Shown piece after piece: positions 60,423 through 64,000 of a stretch of DNA of 64,000 nucleotides. The position numbers and the translations under genes are program-made. Positions within the stretch are counted from its first letter, which is position 1. Every line of letters begins with the position of its first letter. The notes beneath the pieces were generated by a model, which saw only the letters and a list, made by a program, of their open reading frames with translations, was not told the origin of the DNA and did no database searches. Source of the DNA: Verrucomicrobiaceae bacterium (GTDB taxonomy: Bacteria; Verrucomicrobiota; Verrucomicrobiia; Verrucomicrobiales; Akkermansiaceae); NCBI GenBank assembly GCA_027486655.1, contig JAIXOR010000017.1, forward strand, positions 1 through 64,000, read 5' to 3'.

Positions 60423-60752
60423 TTAGATCACCATGTCCTTGAGCTTCTTCAGCGGGCGGATCTTCACCACGGTGGTCGCAGGCTTCGCCTTGAAGGTCAC
60501 TTCCTCCTTGGTGAAGGGGTTGATACCCTTGCGAGCCTTGACGGCCGGCTTGCGCACGGTGCTGATCTTGAGCAGACCGGGGAGCACGAACTCGCCGACA
60601 GCGTTCTTCTTCACGTGGGCCTCGATCACTTCGGTGAGGCTTTCCACGACGGAACCGACTTGTTTGCGGGTCAGACCGGTGTTGGTTGCGATGAGGTCCA
60701 GGATCTGGGTCTTGGAGGATTTCTCTTTAACGGGGGCAAGTTTCTTAGCCAT
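60423..60752 (-). CDS. HU-family DNA-binding protein
   Basis: A 109-residue nucleoid protein of the HU/IHF family. The N-terminal extension MAKKLAPVKEKSSKTQ is basic. ILDLIATNTGLTRKQVGSVVESLTEVIEAHV forms the dimerisation helices, and VLPGLLKISTVRKPAVKARKGINPFTKEEVTFKAKPATTVVKI holds the DNA-binding beta arm with the RKGINP tip. It is monocistronic with its own terminator. Confidence 0.92.
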   Translation of the reverse strand: MAKKLAPVKEKSSKTQILDLIATNTGLTRKQVGSVVESLTEVIEAHVKKNAVGEFVLPGLLKISTVRKPAVKARKGINPFTKEEVTFKAKPATTVVKIRPLKKLKDMVI

Positions 60753-60757
60753 GCGGG

Positions 60758-60786
60758 GAGTTCAAGAAACCCGCCGCGAATGTCAA
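60758..60786 (-). promoter_or_regulatory. Promoter of the HU gene
   Basis: On the minus strand TTGACA (complement of 60781-60786) lies 28 bp before the ATG at 60752. The -10 region (GAACTC at 17-bp spacing) is weak. The short distance to the start codon resembles the leaderless layout of the defence-island promoters. Confidence 0.45.
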
Positions 60787-60891
60787 GGCCTCATGATGAA
60801 TCAGCCTCTCAAATTTTCTAAAAACCCCTGAAAAAGCAGGGAAAACCCCGCGAATTGACCAACCGGGCACCCTTTCCCAACATTCGGAGAC

Positions 60892-62805
60892 GTGCGTGCG
60901 ATCCATTTCCTGTCCCTGCTGGCCGCCCTCGTCCTTCCCGCCTCCGCGCGGCCATGGACACAGGAGGTCATGTACTTCGTCATGACCGACCGTTTCCACG
61001 ACGCGGATCCGGCAAACAACAACCCGCCGGGATGCGATCCCGCCCTTTACGATCCGCATCAGAAGGACATCTCGCGATACCTCGGTGGCGACCTCCGCGG
61101 GCTTGAGAAGGCCCTCGAGGCGGACTACTTCAACGACCTCGGCGTCACGGCCCTGTGGCTCACTCCGGTGGTCCGCAACGTCTGGCGCTCCGGCTATGAT
61201 CTCGGCGGCTGGAAGACCGGCTACCACGGATACTGGACGCAGGACTGGCTGGACATCGACCCCCATCTCACCAGCCGCGTTTCTCTAACAGGAAAGGAGT
61301 ATGCGGACAACGCCAACGGCCGCATGGAGCACTACCGGGACTTCGTGAAGCTCGCGCGTTCCAAGGGCATCCGGGTGATCCAGGATGTCGTGCTCAACCA
61401 CGCGGGCCCGGTGTTCTACTACGACGAGAACGGCGACGGCGTCTTCGACGTGAGCCGCAAGGACGAATGGGTGCGCCCCTTCCAGCGCGATGGATTCCAC
61501 TCCAACGCGAAGTGGGCGGACGTTCCCAAGTGGAACGCCGCGCGGACGATGCCGGACGGTCCGCGCGAGCTGTTAGGAGAGAAGATTGCGACGCGTGGAA
61601 TCCTTTCCGACATCTCGGTGTATGGCAGGAAGGGCTTCTCCACCGACAGCCTCGGCAAATCGGATGGCGAGGAGGTGATGTGCGATTTCTTCTCGTTGCG
61701 TGATTTCTGGACAGCGGGAAACAGCGCTCATTTCGACGCGCTGGTGGATGAGTTCGTGGAGATCTATCATTTCTATCTGACCACGGTGGGTGTGGACGGG
61801 CTTCGCATCGACACGGTGAAGCACGTGCATCACGAGTTCTGGGACGCCTTCACCGAGCGCCTGCGCAAACGCCTCGGACCCGCGGCGGCGGAGAAACTGC
61901 TTTTCGGCGAGATTTATGACGGGAATCCCGCGGTGCTCGGCCGTTACACCTGGCGCTCGGACTGGCCGGCACGGGTGGATCCGGCGCTGGATTCGGTGCT
62001 GGATTTCAACTTCTGCTTCACCGCGCGCGAATATCTCCGGCATCCCGGCGGGAAGTTCGGCAGCGCCCTGGCCCTGGAGAAATCCCTGGCCACACGGGAT
62101 GCGGAGGACCCCTCGAAACAACGACCGTTCTACAACCCCAACCCGGGGCCGGATGGATTGAACTCGCGCCAGAAGATGATCACTTTCATCGAGAATCATG
62201 ATGGTTTGAACCGCTTCCGTGTGGCCGGTGTGACCGAGCGGAGGAACCGCCTCGCCCAAGGCCTTGTGATGACTCTGCCCGGCATTCCCTGCCTGTATTA
62301 TGGAACCGAGTTCGCCTTGGCGGATGACGATGGAAAGATCGGTGAGGACGGGGAGACCGGCCGCAAGATGTTCTTCACCCGCAAGGGCGGGCCCACGCTT
62401 TCGCAGGTGAAGGAATCTCCGGCTTTCCGCGATCTTTCCAAACTTGCCAAAGCCCGTGAGAAATTTCCGGTGCTGAGAACCGGGAACCTGGTGCCGCTGT
62501 GGGTGGACAGCGGATCAGGCCCGGAGGACGACGGCATCTTCGCCTTCGCTCGGGCCACGGCGGATGGCTCGGACTTCGTGGTCGTGGTCATCAATGCGTC
62601 CGACGAACCGCGCGTCACCGGCGCCGGCGGGATGACCATGCGCCTTCCTTCCGCCTTGCAAGCCGGTGGTCGACTGCTCAAGGCGGAGCTTGTCATCGGT
62701 TCGGACTCCGAGGTGCCATCCAACCCTGCGGACGGACCGCTGGACCTCAAGATCCCGCCATCCAGCCTGGTGATCTTCGGCACCGTGCCGGCCACAGCGC
62801 CTTGA
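60892..62805 (+). CDS. Secreted GH13 alpha-amylase
   Basis: A 637-residue secreted enzyme starting at GTG 60892, with signal peptide VRAIHFLSLLAALVLPASA. GH13 regions in order: DVVLNHAG (region I), GLRIDTVKH with the nucleophile Asp (region II), FGEIYDG with the acid/base Glu (region III), and FIENHD with the stabilising Asp (region IV). A calcium-type segment ENGDGVFD is present. The C-terminal about 100 residues form the usual beta domain (VVVVINASDEPRV). It hydrolyses alpha-1,4-glucans; cyclodextrinase-like activity is an alternative. Confidence 0.93.
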   Translation: MRAIHFLSLLAALVLPASARPWTQEVMYFVMTDRFHDADPANNNPPGCDPALYDPHQKDISRYLGGDLRGLEKALEADYFNDLGVTALWLTPVVRNVWRSGYDLGGWKTGYHGYWTQDWLDIDPHLTSRVSLTGKEYADNANGRMEHYRDFVKLARSKGIRVIQDVVLNHAGPVFYYDENGDGVFDVSRKDEWVRPFQRDGFHSNAKWADVPKWNAARTMPDGPRELLGEKIATRGILSDISVYGRKGFSTDSLGKSDGEEVMCDFFSLRDFWTAGNSAHFDALVDEFVEIYHFYLTTVGVDGLRIDTVKHVHHEFWDAFTERLRKRLGPAAAEKLLFGEIYDGNPAVLGRYTWRSDWPARVDPALDSVLDFNFCFTAREYLRHPGGKFGSALALEKSLATRDAEDPSKQRPFYNPNPGPDGLNSRQKMITFIENHDGLNRFRVAGVTERRNRLAQGLVMTLPGIPCLYYGTEFALADDDGKIGEDGETGRKMFFTRKGGPTLSQVKESPAFRDLSKLAKAREKFPVLRTGNLVPLWVDSGSGPEDDGIFAFARATADGSDFVVVVINASDEPRVTGAGGMTMRLPSALQAGGRLLKAELVIGSDSEVPSNPADGPLDLKIPPSSLVIFGTVPATAP

Positions 62806-63025
62806 GGAAAAAGTGCTGCCAGGGAATCCGCGGCAAGTCCGGACAAACTACCGTTGCTCCGATCAAGGCCTGGCGGGGTTCGCCTGCCGGACCTCCACGG
62901 CCCCTGACAGCGCCGAGAGCCAAGCCGAGGCGATCCCCTCACGCAACGCCAATTTTCACGGCGCGCCCGCCGGACCGCCTCACTTGGTTCTGGCGGATGG
63001 CAATCGGCCTGTGATAGCCTGTGGC

Positions 63026-64000
63026 ATGAAACCCGGAGGTCTTGGCCTTCAAGGCAAGTTCATTGTGGCCTTGCTGGTCGCCGCGGCCCTTCCCTTCCTC
63101 GTCGGGTTGGTGGTCTTCGAGAGCACCGGATATCGGCATCTGCTGGAGGAACGGGGCAAACTCCACCAGATCCAGGCCACCTCGCTCGCCCGCGCGCTGG
63201 AACAAGCCGCAGAGGCCCAGGGAGACAGACTGCGCACCTACCTTGCCGCCGATACCGCACTTCTCCGGCATCTCGCCTCCATCCACCCGGGCGCACCCAT
63301 GCTCCCGGAGCACGAGGCAGCCACCGCACGCATCGAGGAAATGTGGGCATCCATGCCGCGCGACGATCCGTTTCTCTCCGATCTGCTTGGCAACGCCGGT
63401 GCCGCCTCACTCCGGAACTACCAATCGGCCCACCGGGAATGTGCGGAAATCCTCGCCGCCGATGCCTGGGGCAGGCTCGCCGCCGCCACGGGAAAAACCA
63501 GCGACTACAACCAGGCCGACGAATCCTGGTGGAACCAAGGAATGAAGCTGTCCTCCGGCCGCCAGATTACCGAGCTGCTTCGTTTTGACTCCAGCTCCGG
63601 CGTGTTTTCGATCGACGTCGTTCTGCCTCTCCGCGAGGGCGGGACGATACTCGGCGTGGTGAAGATGTCCACCGATGTCACATCCCTGTTTTCGAGTCTG
63701 GGCTTCGAGGAAGTCCGCAGCCAGGGTCGCTGGGAGATCGTCCTGCCGGGCGGCCGGGTCATCGCAGGCTCTCCAGCCGGCGGCTCAGCCGCGGATTACT
63801 CCGCCGCACTCACCGCGATCCATGGCAAGTCGGATGGCTGGGCACTGCTGGAAAACTCGGCAGGTGAAATTCGCATGACGGGATTCCACGCGATGGGCTC
63901 GGCGAACAACCTGCCGGGGGCTTACGTTCTGTTTTCCTCGGATCGCGATCAGGTCGTGGGGCCCTTGCAACAGAGCTTCATGGAAATCGGCCTCGCCGCC
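63026..64000 (+). CDS. N-terminal part of a membrane sensor protein (cut by the window end)
   Basis: An open frame of 325 codons from ATG 63026 runs off the end of the window. Residues about 10-32 form a transmembrane helix (FIVALLVAAALPFLVGLVVF). What follows looks like an extracytoplasmic double-Cache-type sensor: long helix GKLHQIQATSLARALEQAAE, then the core with IDVVLPLREGGTILGVVKMSTDV and WEIVLPGGRVIAGSP. Near the cut-off the chain appears to return to the membrane (QSFMEIGLAA). The output domain (kinase, phosphatase or diguanylate cyclase) is outside the window. Confidence 0.7.
   Translation, partial: MKPGGLGLQGKFIVALLVAAALPFLVGLVVFESTGYRHLLEERGKLHQIQATSLARALEQAAEAQGDRLRTYLAADTALLRHLASIHPGAPMLPEHEAATARIEEMWASMPRDDPFLSDLLGNAGAASLRNYQSAHRECAEILAADAWGRLAAATGKTSDYNQADESWWNQGMKLSSGRQITELLRFDSSSGVFSIDVVLPLREGGTILGVVKMSTDVTSLFSSLGFEEVRSQGRWEIVLPGGRVIAGSPAGGSAADYSAALTAIHGKSDGWALLENSAGEIRMTGFHAMGSANNLPGAYVLFSSDRDQVVGPLQQSFMEIGLAA

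Overview
The window is GC-rich and looks like a chromosomal segment of a free-living Verrucomicrobiota bacterium of the Luteolibacter/Haloferula type. This is inferred from three PEP-CTERM proteins, a DUF1501 + DUF1549/1553 'planctomycete cytochrome' pair, a formylglycine-type sulfatase, many secreted glycoside hydrolases, and a chlamydia-like class Ic ribonucleotide reductase. No rRNA, CRISPR array, transposase or phage gene was seen. One tRNA (Val, anticodon TAC) is present.

Layout. 1-1.75 kb: an 8-bp tandem repeat, a PEP-CTERM protein and REP-like repeats. 1.75-6.3 kb: nrdB-nrdA and a terminator. 6.3-12.5 kb: a defence island with an Abi_2 protein, an XRE regulator coupled to an HNH nuclease and divergent from a small acidic protein across two palindromic operators, and a BsuBI/PstI-type R-M system whose endonuclease gene is frameshifted. 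The R-M genes lie among truncated 5' ends of other methyltransferase genes. Three 184-bp modules (a 134-bp hairpin element plus a promoter ending exactly on an ATG) are interspersed. 12.5-22.8 kb: sulfatase, a CASTOR/POLLUX-type channel, PEP-CTERM proteins and a glycine-rich surface protein operon. 23.1-31.5 kb: a glycan-degradation cluster (GH16, GH29, SGNH esterase, PhoD-like phosphatase, GH127). 32-38.2 kb: DUF1501/DUF1553 pair and GH1. 38.3-42.6 kb: RNase H-like exonuclease, menD, DUF5069, argH. 42.6-47.8 kb: two large secreted proteins (NHL; BNR_4/LamG). 48.2-60.8 kb: mostly housekeeping (RRM protein, PIN-TRAM protein, RNase III-like protein, tRNA-Val, HAD phosphatase, photolyase-like protein, rpoZ, smpB, engB, an M20 amidohydrolase, HU). 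60.9-64 kb: secreted GH13 amylase and the start of a membrane sensor that runs off the window.

How it works together. Much of the coding capacity is secreted carbohydrate chemistry: sulfate removal, fucose and arabinofuranose release, glucan cleavage and ester removal. It is accompanied by surface and sorting-signal proteins. The defence island is wedged between nrdA and the sulfatase and is the most dynamic part of the window. The repeated hairpin-plus-promoter modules bordering methyltransferase fragments there are the most unusual structure I found. A candidate free-standing structured RNA lies between the HAD and photolyase-like genes.
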